Positions 17,572 to 26,314 of a stretch of 64,000 nt of DNA are shown here, in pieces (positions within the stretch are counted from its first letter, which is position 1; each line of letters opens with the position of its first letter). The notes beneath the pieces are model-generated. The model made no database searches, had not been told where the DNA came from, and saw nothing but the letters and a program-made list of their open reading frames with translations. The stretch covers positions 62,001-126,000 of the forward strand of contig JAEYOW010000016.1 of NCBI GenBank assembly GCA_023411375.1, given 5' to 3'. Made by a program: the position numbers and the translations under genes. Source of the DNA: Bacillota bacterium (lineage in GTDB: Bacteria; Bacillota; Clostridia; Christensenellales; Aristaeellaceae).

Positions 17572-18990
17572 TTAAAAGCGAAAATCGCGCTTGCCGGCCG
17601 CAATGGCCTCCAGATTGCTTTGGCACACCGCCCGCACCTTGTCGCTTTGGATGTTGTCAAGCTCGCGGGCAATCAGCGCTTCCCCGATGCGGCGCGTGTC
17701 TTCGCTTGCATAGTCCGTCAAAAACTCCTTAAGGGTCATCAGGGCGTTGGGATGGCAGCAGTTGGAAATCTGCCCGTTCTTGAGCAGCGTCATAAACCGG
17801 TCGCCCGTACGGCCCTCCCGGTAGCATGCCGTGCAGAAGGAGGGGATATAACCCATGCCCATCAGCCAACGAACCACCTCGTCAAGCGTGCGCTTATCGC
17901 TGACGTCAAACTGCTCGCTGCTCTGGTCCTCGGGCTCCGGCTCGCAATAACCGCCCACACTGGTGCGCGAAGCGCCGCTGATCTGCGATACGCCAAGGCG
18001 GATGACCTTTTCACGCACAGCCTGGCTTTCGCGCGTGGAGATAATCATGCCCGTGTAGGGAACCGATACGCGAATCAAGGCGCATATTTTGGCGAAGGTA
18101 GCGTCGTCGATGCCGTTGTCAAATACATTGGGGTCGATATCGTCGGCGTGCTTGATGCGCGGCACGCTGATGGTATGCGGCCCAACGCCGTGCACGGCCT
18201 CCAGATGCTCGGCATGCATCAAAAGCGCGGCAAACTCATATTTATATAGCTCCAGTCCGAAAAGCACGCCCAGCCCAACATCATCCACGCCACCCTCCAT
18301 CGCGCGGTCCATAGCCTCGGTGTGGTAGGCGTAATTGTGCTTGGGGCCGGTGGGATGCAGCTTTTCATAGCTCTCCCTGTGGTAGGTTTCCTGAAACAGA
18401 ATATAGGTACCGATGCCCGCATCCTTAAGCTTGCGGTAGTTTTCCACGGTGGTGGCCGCGATGTTGACGTTTACGCGGCGAATCGCTCCGTTTTTGTGCC
18501 TGATGCCGTAGATGGTTTGGATGCTTTCCAAAATATATTCGATGGGGTTCATCGCCGGGTCCTCGCCCGCCTCCAGCGCGAGCCGCTTGTGCCCCATATC
18601 CTGTAAGGCCGTCACCTCGCGCACGATTTCCTCCTGCGTGAGCTTTTTACGGGCGATATGCTTGTTTTTCATATGATAAGGGCAGTACACGCAACCGTTG
18701 ACGCAATAATTGCTCAGGTAAAGCGGGGCGAACATCACGATGCGGTTGCCGTAAAAATCCTTCTTGATTTGTTCGGCCAGGGCGTAAATCTCCTGGAGCC
18801 TGTCCGGCAGCTCGCATGCCATCAACACGGAGGCCTCCCGGTGCGTCAGTCCCTTGCGAAGCTTTGCCTTTTGAATAATCTGGTCGATCAATTCCGTATT
18901 CCGGCTGTTTTTCTCGGCATAGGCAAGGGTGTCCATGACCTCCCCGTGGCTGATGAATTCCTCTGCTTTGAGCGATTTGGGATTGTACAT
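17572..18990 (-). CDS. hydG: [FeFe]-hydrogenase maturase HydG (tyrosine lyase)
   Basis: HydG is a radical SAM enzyme that splits tyrosine to supply CO and cyanide ligands for the H-cluster. The 472 residues show the radical SAM motif CVNGCVYC and the C-terminal auxiliary cluster motif CTACYREGRTGDRF followed by ISNCC. The family-typical FQETYHRESYEKLHP and GVLFGLELYKYEF stretches are intact. GAAAGGAAAAAG precedes the ATG. It lies 57 bases after hydE and 15 before hydF. Confidence 0.98.
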   Translation of the reverse strand: MYNPKSLKAEEFISHGEVMDTLAYAEKNSRNTELIDQIIQKAKLRKGLTHREASVLMACELPDRLQEIYALAEQIKKDFYGNRIVMFAPLYLSNYCVNGCVYCPYHMKNKHIARKKLTQEEIVREVTALQDMGHKRLALEAGEDPAMNPIEYILESIQTIYGIRHKNGAIRRVNVNIAATTVENYRKLKDAGIGTYILFQETYHRESYEKLHPTGPKHNYAYHTEAMDRAMEGGVDDVGLGVLFGLELYKYEFAALLMHAEHLEAVHGVGPHTISVPRIKHADDIDPNVFDNGIDDATFAKICALIRVSVPYTGMIISTRESQAVREKVIRLGVSQISGASRTSVGGYCEPEPEDQSSEQFDVSDKRTLDEVVRWLMGMGYIPSFCTACYREGRTGDRFMTLLKNGQISNCCHPNALMTLKEFLTDYASEDTRRIGEALIARELDNIQSDKVRAVCQSNLEAIAAGKRDFRF

Positions 18991-19047
18991 AATGCTTTTT
19001 CCTTTCTTTCGGGTCAGCGGCGCTTTCCCGTTAGTAGCGGTTGGGTT

Positions 19048-20091
19048 TCATAGATTCATACGGCTGTCGCCCCGGCTTACCTGCGTGTGATAGCCGATGG
19101 CGTTAAGCCGCGCGTTCAGGCGGTTCAGGTGTTCGGCCGCCTCGTCGCCGGTACACCGCTTATTGTTATACAGGGTGTATTTGGCGCGCGCGTCGGCGGG
19201 GGACAGGTTGGGCATAACCACATTGGCGCCGGCGAGAATACCCAACTCGCGTCCGTCGCCGCGCACGGTGCCAAGCGCCGTGGTGGCGGGCAGCAGCACG
19301 TCGGGCAGCAGCAGGCGCACGATGGATAAAAGCCTGAGCGTTTTATCGGCGCTGCCGGCGGTATAGCCTCCAAAGGGCGTGGCGCGATGGGGGATAAACG
19401 GTCCGATGCCAACCATATGCGGTGCAAACGTCTTGATGAAGCGCAGGTCGCCAACGACTTCCGCGTCGGTCTGAAAGGGCGAGCCCACCATGAAACCGCA
19501 TCCTACCTGAAACCCAATTTCCCGCAGGTCATTCAGGCAGCGCATCCGGGTCTCCAGCGTTAGTTCGGGCGGATGCAGCCTTGCGTAATGCGCGGGCGTG
19601 GCCGTTTCGTGGCGCAGCAGGTACCTTTCCGCGCCCGCGGCAAACAACCGCGCATAGCTTTCCCGCGAGCGTTCACCTACCGAAAGCGTCACCGCGCAAT
19701 CCGGATGGCTGCGCCGGATTGCGCTTACCAGCCCGCAAAGCCGTTCGTCGGTAAAGTGCGCGTCCTCTCCGCCCTGTAACACAAACGTGCGAAAGCCCAG
19801 CGCATATCCCCGGGCGCAGCAGTCAAGCACTGTTTCGTCCGTAAGGCGGTACCGCCCGGCGCCCGCGTTGCTCCTGCGAATACCGCAATACAGGCAGTCG
19901 TTGCGGCAGAAGTTGGTGAACTCTATCAGTCCGCGGATAAACACAACCTTGCCGTATCGGGCGTCGCATACGGCGCGCGCGGCTGTACGCAGGGCCTCCA
20001 GCATACCGGCGTCGTTTGTTTCCAACAGGGCAAGCAGGCCGTCGTCCGGTAAATCACGCTCCCGGACAAGCTGTTTAACCCAATCACGCAT
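19048..20091 (-). CDS. hydE: [FeFe]-hydrogenase maturase HydE
   Basis: HydE is a radical SAM enzyme needed for the dithiomethylamine bridge of the H-cluster. The 347 residues contain CRNDCLYCGIR, the LQGGED loop, and the barrel motifs HETATPAHYARLHP and GCGFMVGSPFQT. AGGAGAAGAAG precedes the ATG. It overlaps the end of the upstream regulator gene by eight bases, so the two are translationally coupled. Confidence 0.97.
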   Translation of the reverse strand: MRDWVKQLVRERDLPDDGLLALLETNDAGMLEALRTAARAVCDARYGKVVFIRGLIEFTNFCRNDCLYCGIRRSNAGAGRYRLTDETVLDCCARGYALGFRTFVLQGGEDAHFTDERLCGLVSAIRRSHPDCAVTLSVGERSRESYARLFAAGAERYLLRHETATPAHYARLHPPELTLETRMRCLNDLREIGFQVGCGFMVGSPFQTDAEVVGDLRFIKTFAPHMVGIGPFIPHRATPFGGYTAGSADKTLRLLSIVRLLLPDVLLPATTALGTVRGDGRELGILAGANVVMPNLSPADARAKYTLYNNKRCTGDEAAEHLNRLNARLNAIGYHTQVSRGDSRMNL

Positions 20092-20359
20092 CTTCTTCTC
20101 CTGAATCTTTCGAAATTACGTTGGAATACGCGGTTTTTGCCGCTACGCCCTCCAGCCTGCCAATTTTTCCGGAAAGCGCGCTGATCACGTCCTGCGGAGC
20201 GTCCACCGCCACGCTGATGACGTTAATGCCGCGCTTTGGGTAGGGGATGCCCATACGGCCGATGATGTATCCGCCATACTCATGAAGTATGGTGTTCAGC
20301 TTTTCCGCCGCGTCATAGTCTTCCACGATGATGCCGATAACCGCCACACGCCTCTCCAT
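20084..20359 (-). CDS. TM1266-type iron-only hydrogenase system regulator
   Basis: This 91-residue protein matches the small ferredoxin-fold (ACT/NikR-C-like) proteins annotated as iron-only hydrogenase system regulators. It begins MERRVAVIGIIVEDYDAAEKLN and contains IIGRMGIPYPKRGINVISVAVD. Ligand and mechanism are not established. GGGAGG fits the ATG at 20359; the longer in-frame start at 20455 runs through the leader hairpin and is rejected. It is first in the hyd operon and overlaps hydE. Confidence 0.9.
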   Translation of the reverse strand: MERRVAVIGIIVEDYDAAEKLNTILHEYGGYIIGRMGIPYPKRGINVISVAVDAPQDVISALSGKIGRLEGVAAKTAYSNVISKDSGEEDA

Positions 20360-20385
20360 AAACCAACCTCCCGCTTTTGAAATAC

Positions 20386-20417
20386 CAAAAAGAGCCGCAC
20401 CCAAAAAGGCGCAGCTC
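20386..20417 (-). terminator. terminator-like hairpin in the hyd operon leader (possible attenuator)
   Basis: On the minus strand GAGCTGCGCC and GGTGCGGCTC (20392-20417) form a stem with a U-rich loop, followed directly by TTTTT (20387-20391). It lies between the promoter and the first hyd-cluster start codon, 27 bases upstream of the ATG. Confidence 0.55.
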
Positions 20418-20485
20418 AAAAACATCCGCTGTTTGCGCTGAACCTTTCGCCTCAATCCGAAATTTTGGCGTCAGGATACGCGTTT

Positions 20486-20514
20486 ATCCTATCACTGCGA
20501 CAGCGTCCCGTCAA
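20486..20514 (-). promoter_or_regulatory. sigma-A-like promoter for the hyd maturation operon
   Basis: TTGACG (20509-20514) and TAGGAT (20486-20491) are 17 bases apart on the minus strand. It is back to back with the MFS promoter at 20540-20568. Confidence 0.65.
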
Positions 20515-20539
20515 GTTCGAAGTTTATCAAATAAATATG

Positions 20540-20568
20540 TTGACACGAATGAAATAATGTGTTAGCAT
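20540..20568 (+). promoter_or_regulatory. sigma-A-like promoter for the MFS-ArsR pair
   Basis: A consensus TTGACA (20540-20545) and TAGCAT (20563-20568) are 17 bases apart, 27 bases before the ATG. The downstream ArsR-type protein could bind here, but no clear operator stands out. Confidence 0.7.
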
Positions 20569-20594
20569 CCTATCGAACAAGGGGTGTGATATAT

Positions 20595-21902
20595 ATGAAA
20601 CAATCTTTGGAGAGCTACCGGCAGTTGAAGGGAGAGCGCAACTACTGGCTTTATCTGATTTCGTGCGCGTTCTCCCGCATGGGCGATTCCATCGATGCGA
20701 TTGCCTATAGCTGGATTGCTTACCAGTTAACCGGTTCGCCGGTGTGGCTGACTATTATCATCGGCGTTAACGCGCTGCCGACGGTTTTGATCACGCCGTT
20801 CGTCGCCCCCCTTGTGGAGCGGATGAACAAAAAGCGTGTGATGGTCGCGACAAGCCTGTTCCGGGCCGGCATGGTGCTTTTAACGGGCATGCTGATGCTG
20901 TTGGATCTGCTCACCGCGCCCATGCTTTTAGCGGCCACTCTGCTGATCTCCATCAGCGAATCCTGCGCAGACCCGGCTTATATGGCATCCGTGCCTCAAA
21001 TCATCCCGCGTGAAAAGCTGGATGCGGGCATTGCCCTGCGCTCCATGACGTCGCAAACCGCGCAGTTGATCGGCTCCGGGCTTGGCGGCGTATGCATAGG
21101 CCTGTGGGGCGGCGGGGGAGCGCTCCTGGTGGATGGCTCCCTGTTTGTGCTGGCGTCCCTCGTGCTGACGACGCTTAGGCTCGCGCCCCGGACAGAGGCG
21201 TCGGATGCGTCCGGGCAGCGTGCGGACGGCTATCTTCAAACGCTCAAAGCGGGTTTCAGGTACTTCTTACATAGGCCGCCCCTGGTGCTTTTATGTCTGC
21301 TCAGCGTAGGGTTCAACATTCTGCTTTCGCCGATGAATCAGCTCCAGACGGCCTATGTGGTGGACACGCTGCATCTGGACGCCTACGCGCTGTCCGTCAT
21401 CGGCGTGGCAAATGCAGCCGGCATGCTGCTTGGTTCCCTGGCCTATCCGCTGCTGAAAAAACGGCTGACCATCCGGCGCGTCACCGTCTATTGCGGCATG
21501 ACCGTGGTTCTGGATTATGCGGCACTTGTGCTGCTGAGCCTCGTGAAGGGGATGGCCTGGTTTCAATACGCCGCGCTGTTTGTCACAGGCCTCGTCATGC
21601 CCATGACCGTCGCGCTGTTTTCACTGATGGGAAACGTTCTTTTTTTTCAGGTGATCGAGGAGGGTTATCTTTCGCGCATGGCCTCCATCTTTAACGCGCT
21701 GGGCATGGCCGCCGTGCCGCTGGCTTCCGTCTACAGCGGCGCGCTCGTCAGCCTGATGCCTATTACCCGGGTATATCTGGCCAGCGCGGGCCTTACGCTT
21801 CTGGCGACGCTGGCTGTGAGCCGGTTGAAGGCCATGCGGGGCTTGGAGGCGCTGGCGACGCCGGATGAAAAGGAGGCTGCGTGCGATGAAGCTGCGCTAT
21901 GA
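20595..21902 (+). CDS. major facilitator superfamily transporter
   Basis: The 435-residue protein has about 12 membrane segments and the MFS loop between segments 2 and 3 (PLVERMNKKRVM). It resembles the MFS_3/enterobactin-exporter-like group of drug or siderophore exporters. AAGGGGTG precedes the ATG at 20595; the in-frame start at 20559 overlaps the -10 box. Its 3' end overlaps the next gene by 17 bases, so exporter and regulator are coupled. The substrate is unknown. Confidence 0.9.
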   Translation: MKQSLESYRQLKGERNYWLYLISCAFSRMGDSIDAIAYSWIAYQLTGSPVWLTIIIGVNALPTVLITPFVAPLVERMNKKRVMVATSLFRAGMVLLTGMLMLLDLLTAPMLLAATLLISISESCADPAYMASVPQIIPREKLDAGIALRSMTSQTAQLIGSGLGGVCIGLWGGGGALLVDGSLFVLASLVLTTLRLAPRTEASDASGQRADGYLQTLKAGFRYFLHRPPLVLLCLLSVGFNILLSPMNQLQTAYVVDTLHLDAYALSVIGVANAAGMLLGSLAYPLLKKRLTIRRVTVYCGMTVVLDYAALVLLSLVKGMAWFQYAALFVTGLVMPMTVALFSLMGNVLFFQVIEEGYLSRMASIFNALGMAAVPLASVYSGALVSLMPITRVYLASAGLTLLATLAVSRLKAMRGLEALATPDEKEAACDEAAL

Positions 21903-23028
21903 TCCCCATTTTGACCTGACCTATGAAGCGGCCTTGCTATTGCAAGCCTTTTGCGCCGGCGGTGAAGAAAAATCCGTGTTGGAGCACATCCATGAAACCT
22001 TTCCCTCCATGATGCTGGCGGAAGCGCAAAAAGCGTATCTGGGGAGAATTCAAGATTTTCTGGACGGCATTCGGGAGAAGCTGGCCCTGACGGCGGAGGA
22101 AACCTCGCTGCTCAGGCCGGATTACGGCGCGAAGGGCGCAAACGACAGGGGATCCTCCGTGCTGTTCCCCTTCAGTCTGGGCTTTGGACTTGGGCTGGAT
22201 GAGGTGGTTCGAACTGTTGAAAATACGGATGAGGCCAGCCTGCGCGGCTTTTTTCTGGACCATGCGCTCGAAAACGAAGCGTTGTCCCAAAATCATGGGG
22301 CCGTTCCGCTGGAAGCGTTTTTACATGAGGTGCTGGGCTGCGGGGAGTGGGCCGCGGAGGATAAATGCCACGTTGCCGATGCGTTTCTGGATTTCCACGA
22401 GGCCTTCCGTCGCGCTGCTGCGGTGATGCGCCGCGCCATAGCTCTGCTGGAAAGGGAAACAGCGGCCCTAAGCGGGCTGCTGGCCGAATGGAATGCGGAG
22501 GTTGAACCCATGATCCGCCGCGGGGAACAGGACCCGCTGTTTGCCAGGCTTTTGGAGAGCGTGCCAGTCATTGAACGCCTTGATATGGAAATGACGGTGA
22601 GGCCCGGTTTGGCGATGTTTACCGGTTTGCTCGTCGCTATTCACGGGAACGCGCGGCCCGGTCTGGACAGGCTTTTTTCAGGTGTGAACGGCGGGTTGAT
22701 TTCAATCGGGCTGGCGGTACTTGTGCTGGAGGAGGTATTGCTCTCCTCCGAACAGGTTGGCGACGCCGAGCTTCTGCCGATTCTCAAAATGCTAAGCGAT
22801 AAGAGCAAATACGATATTCTTTGCATCCTCCGACAGAGTCCATGCTACGGCGCGCAGCTCGCGCAGAAGCTCGGCCTCTCTCCGGCGACGATTTCTCACC
22901 ATATGAGCGCGCTGTTATCCTTGCAGCTGGTCCAGTTTGACGCGCAGGAAAACAAGATGTATTACCGGCTGAACCCGGCGAGGTTCATTGGATTGGTGGA
23001 GAAGCTGCGGGGAACGTTTTTGGGATAG
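21886..23028 (+). CDS. ArsR-type winged-helix regulator with a large N-terminal domain
   Basis: The 380 residues end in a clear ArsR/SmtB winged helix (about residues 295-370: ILKMLSDKSKYDILCILR, then LAQKLGLSPATISHHMSALLSLQLV). The first 290 residues form a helical domain that I only recognise as common to a subset of clostridial ArsR-like proteins; no metal-binding cysteine cluster is evident. AAGGAGG fits the ATG at 21886 rather than the in-frame ATG at 21865. It probably represses the overlapping MFS gene in response to the exported compound. Confidence 0.85.
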   Translation: MKLRYDPHFDLTYEAALLLQAFCAGGEEKSVLEHIHETFPSMMLAEAQKAYLGRIQDFLDGIREKLALTAEETSLLRPDYGAKGANDRGSSVLFPFSLGFGLGLDEVVRTVENTDEASLRGFFLDHALENEALSQNHGAVPLEAFLHEVLGCGEWAAEDKCHVADAFLDFHEAFRRAAAVMRRAIALLERETAALSGLLAEWNAEVEPMIRRGEQDPLFARLLESVPVIERLDMEMTVRPGLAMFTGLLVAIHGNARPGLDRLFSGVNGGLISIGLAVLVLEEVLLSSEQVGDAELLPILKMLSDKSKYDILCILRQSPCYGAQLAQKLGLSPATISHHMSALLSLQLVQFDAQENKMYYRLNPARFIGLVEKLRGTFLG

Positions 23029-23465
23029 GACAGAAAAAAAGGATTCAACAAAACAGATCCCGGCATCTCTATTCTTTTTTGCCATGAAGGGGTTACTGTA
23101 ACCCCAAATATCAGAAGAAACGGATTTGTAAGCACGACGGGCCTTGCCTCAGCATTGCGGCAACGCAGACATGCACAGCGGCGAGTTTGCGTTGGCCGTT
23201 GCGCAATCCTCCTTGCACACAATGGGGGAGGCGATAAGGCTGTGAAACCCATGGCGCGATTAGGGTTCTTCCCATGGCGGCGAGATACTGGGCGCAAAGC
23301 TCCCGTCCTCTCCAGCTTGGCACCGTCATCGAAGGGATTATTCGCAATCGCCAGAATATTTCTGGTTGCCACGATCATGCAAAAGCGGGCTGGGCGCGGT
23401 GGCGCATGCTGACTTTTTACAATTAGCGCAAGCAAGCATCGCCTGCCTGCTCAGCTTGCAATATG
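23029..23465. other. 437-base intergenic region without a recognisable gene
   Basis: The region lies between convergent genes. Open frames of about 80-150 codons exist on both strands, but none has a ribosome-binding site or a recognisable product. The only clear structure is the palindrome at 23089-23105. It could be a dispersed repeat, a gene relic or a non-coding RNA. Confidence 0.5.
23089..23105. repeat. 17-base palindrome
   Basis: GGGGTTAC and GTAACCCC flank a single T. A one-base loop argues against an RNA hairpin and for a DNA-binding site or chance, but no promoter is nearby. Confidence 0.5.
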
Positions 23466-24551
23466 TCACGCCTGCCGACGATCCGCCTCCGCCCGCCTTT
23501 TTCGCATGGCGCCCACCTCGTCGGCCACGATCAGCGCCGCGCCGAAAAGCAGGTTGGAATAGTAGGTAAACAGCCGCCACAACAGCATCCCGCTAAGCAG
23601 CAGGCTCTTGGGAAACACCATCGCGAAAAACAGGTAAAAGCCGCCCTCGGTCGCGCCGGTCGCACCCGGCGTGGGCGCGAAGGCAACCGCAAGGTACAGA
23701 AAAATCTGCATTGAGAACAGCTCAAAATAGCCTGCGGCCGCAAGACCAAGCGCCCGGTAAACCAGGTAGCTTACGGAAAACATGCAACCGACCGAAACCA
23801 GCGAAAGCAACAGCACGACAAGGCACTGGAAGGGATGGCTGCGGATGCATTCGCCGGCGGCGCTAAATTCCACCACACCGCTTTCAAACTTCATGCTCCA
23901 GGCTTCACGCTTGGTGCGCAGAAAGCGCAGGCGCGTGAGCTGACGCACAACCCACAGGCCAAAGCGCCTAACCATCGCCGGATGGCGCAGAATCAACGCC
24001 ACCATGACGATGGAGAAAAAATTGACCAGAAAGCCCACGGCGGTCAGCCAGAAAACCACCGGATAATCCGCCAGAATCCGGCCTCCCAGCACGCACAATG
24101 CGCAAAGATAGCACAGGCAGACGGAGCTGACAAAGCCAATGTAGCGCACCGCCAGGATGGAGCTTGATTTCGCCGCTCCTACGCCGTAGCGCTTGTAGTA
24201 GCCGATCTGCATGGGTTGTCCGCCCGAGGCGAAGGGCGTGATTGCACTGTAATACTCTCCAAACATCGTGATACGGATATTTGACCAGAAGGAAACGCGC
24301 CCGCCGACAATACGGCCCGCATAGGCGTATACGCACGCCTGTACAAGCCAGAAGGCGACCATCGCGGCGCCGCAAAGCAAAAGCCAGTTAGGGTTTACGG
24401 GCAGCCTGCCCGAAAAAAGGGAAATGAAATCCGGATCGGAGAAGCCAAGCAGACAAATCAGCGCCAGGGTTCCAAAGATATAACCAAACTGCCACCAAAG
24501 CCGGGCTTTTCCCCTGCTGGATTTGCTTTCAGACATACCCATCACCGCCAT
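23466..24551 (-). CDS. LPG-synthase-type (UPF0104/YbhN) integral membrane protein
   Basis: The 361-residue protein has about eight membrane segments and matches the lysylphosphatidylglycerol synthase transmembrane/YbhN family (flippase-like). It has GEYYSAITPFASGGQPMQ and the signature PTPGATGATEGGF. There is no cytoplasmic aminoacyl-transfer domain, so it is a stand-alone flippase-like unit. The start may be the ATG at 24536, which has a better-spaced GGCGGTG. It starts nine bases after the DUF47 gene and closes a six-gene run. Confidence 0.85.
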   Translation of the reverse strand: MAVMGMSESKSSRGKARLWWQFGYIFGTLALICLLGFSDPDFISLFSGRLPVNPNWLLLCGAAMVAFWLVQACVYAYAGRIVGGRVSFWSNIRITMFGEYYSAITPFASGGQPMQIGYYKRYGVGAAKSSSILAVRYIGFVSSVCLCYLCALCVLGGRILADYPVVFWLTAVGFLVNFFSIVMVALILRHPAMVRRFGLWVVRQLTRLRFLRTKREAWSMKFESGVVEFSAAGECIRSHPFQCLVVLLLSLVSVGCMFSVSYLVYRALGLAAAGYFELFSMQIFLYLAVAFAPTPGATGATEGGFYLFFAMVFPKSLLLSGMLLWRLFTYYSNLLFGAALIVADEVGAMRKRRAEADRRQA

Positions 24552-24560
24552 TCGCTACTA

Positions 24561-25178
24561 TCAGGTGTTTTTCATCACCGTGTTTTCAATTACGTCCGCC
24601 GCATGCTCGCACAGGTCGCAGCAGGATTCCAGACCATGGTAAATCTCGCGCACGCCAAGGATAATAAGAGGCTCTTCACCAGAGGTGAACAGCGCGCGCA
24701 GCGCCTCCGTATACACGCCGTCCGCTTCGCTTTCTATGCTGTTGACCTCTATCAGCAGCGGCTTTAACGTTTCGGACTTTTTGAAGTGCCTAAGCTCCGC
24801 AAGGGCGGCGTGCAAAGCCTTCACGCAGCGCGTGACCAGTCCCGCCAGCTTCAGCGCGTCCGGCGGAATGCGGCGGATATCGTACGTATACAGGTTGATG
24901 ACTACCTCGTCGATGGCGTCGGTCACATCGTCGATGATCTGAACAAGCTGGAGAATGTCGTCGCGCTCAATGGGCGTGATGAACTCACGCGAAAGCTTGC
25001 GCAGCGTTTCATGCCGCGCCTCGTCCGCCTCATGCTCCAGCCTGTGCATCTCGTCTCGGCGCGCCTGTATTTGTGAGGCGTCAAATCCATTCAGGATATC
25101 CGTAAGCAGGTCCGCCGCCCTTTCGCCAAAGCCCGCGAGCCTCTCCATCATTTCAAAATAATCATTTTGTTTTTTCAT
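24561..25178 (-). CDS. DUF47/PhoU-like phosphate transport regulator
   Basis: DUF47 proteins are helical PhoU-like proteins usually encoded beside Pit phosphate transporters, and they are thought to regulate them. The 205-residue protein is predicted all-helical, with acidic metal-binding-type motifs (RDEMHRLEHEADEARHE and EVNSIESEADGVYTEAL). GAGGAAGGA fits the ATG at 25178; the frame opens 14 codons earlier. It follows the Pit gene by 60 bases. Confidence 0.92.
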   Translation of the reverse strand: MKKQNDYFEMMERLAGFGERAADLLTDILNGFDASQIQARRDEMHRLEHEADEARHETLRKLSREFITPIERDDILQLVQIIDDVTDAIDEVVINLYTYDIRRIPPDALKLAGLVTRCVKALHAALAELRHFKKSETLKPLLIEVNSIESEADGVYTEALRALFTSGEEPLIILGVREIYHGLESCCDLCEHAADVIENTVMKNT

Positions 25179-25238
25179 TGTTATATCCTTCCTCTCATAA
25201 GGCATAAAAATGCCGCGCAATCGTCTCCCCGCTTTTCT

Positions 25239-26288
25239 CTATGCAAAAAAGTGCAAAAACAGTTTAGCGGTGAAGAATCCAATCAGCCCGCAGCCCGGAA
25301 AAGTCAGTACCCACGTCAGCACAAGCTCCTTGACGACCGACCAGTTAACGCTGCGTATTCTCCGGGAGGCGCCAACGCCCATGATCGCCGTGGTTTTGGT
25401 ATGGGTTGTGCTTACCGGCACGCCCAGCACCGAGGACAGAAGCAGACACCCCGCGGCGCCCATATCCGCGGCAAAGCCCTGATAGGTGCTCAGCTTTACC
25501 ATGTCCATGCCGACCGACTTAATAATGCGGTATCCCCCAATCGACGTGCCAAGCGCCATAACCAGCGAGCAAAGCAGCATCAGCCAGATCGGAACGGTAA
25601 ACACGCTTGCGTCGGCTTGTCCGCTGGAAAGCGCCGCGCCCAGCAAAAACACGGCGATAAATTTCTGCCCATCCTGCGCGCCATGCATAAACGCCATGGC
25701 CGCGCCGCCGCCAATCTGCCCATAGGAGAAGAAGCGGCCCGTTCGCCGCCGGTCCATCCCGCGGCATGCGGCCTCGGTCAGCCGGGCGCACAGAAAACCC
25801 ATGCCAAAGCCCAAAACGGTGGAGAGCAGCAGACCCCAGAGCACCTTGACCCACTCGCCGCCGTTAATCCCCGCAAGTCCGTTGTGTATGGCGATTGCCG
25901 CGCCGGATAGCCCTGCTATCAGCGCGTGGCTTTCGCTGGTGGGAATGCCAAAATACCATGCCGCCGTCGCCCAGATCACAATGGCGGTCATCGCGGCGCA
26001 TAGGGCAATCAGCGCTGTCCTCGCGTCGCCCCCGAAGTCAACCATGTTATAAATCGTCATCGCGACGGACGCGTTCACGCTCGTCATGACCAGCACGCCC
26101 AGAAAGTTGAATATGGCAGCCATCACAATGGCGGAACGAACGCTCATCGCGCGGGTGGATACGCAGGTGGCGATTGCGTTGGGCGCGTCCGTCCAGCCGT
26201 TTACCATAATCACCGCCAGCGTTAGCAAGGTGGACACAAGAAGAACAGGGTTTTCAAATAGCTGTTGCAAAAAGCCGGATAAGGACAA
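25239..26288 (-). CDS. low-affinity inorganic phosphate transporter (Pit family)
   Basis: Pit transporters import phosphate as a metal-phosphate complex with protons or sodium. The 349 residues contain both PF01384-type repeats, with NGWTDAPNAIAT near residue 30 and FMHGAQDGQKFIAVF near residue 200, and about ten membrane segments. The start is TTG, with AGGAGG ten bases upstream. It is 26 bases after ktrA and precedes its likely regulator, DUF47. Confidence 0.95.
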   Translation of the reverse strand: MSLSGFLQQLFENPVLLVSTLLTLAVIMVNGWTDAPNAIATCVSTRAMSVRSAIVMAAIFNFLGVLVMTSVNASVAMTIYNMVDFGGDARTALIALCAAMTAIVIWATAAWYFGIPTSESHALIAGLSGAAIAIHNGLAGINGGEWVKVLWGLLLSTVLGFGMGFLCARLTEAACRGMDRRRTGRFFSYGQIGGGAAMAFMHGAQDGQKFIAVFLLGAALSSGQADASVFTVPIWLMLLCSLVMALGTSIGGYRIIKSVGMDMVKLSTYQGFAADMGAAGCLLLSSVLGVPVSTTHTKTTAIMGVGASRRIRSVNWSVVKELVLTWVLTFPGCGLIGFFTAKLFLHFFA

Positions 26289-26314
26289 GGGCGGTATACC
26301 TCCTCATATGTGAA

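Noticed and set aside
22962..23435. A 157-codon minus-strand frame running from the ArsR gene into the intergenic region
   Set aside because: It has no ribosome-binding site, overlaps the ArsR 3' end, and its composition is Arg/Pro-rich without domain signals. The region may still be a repeat or relic.
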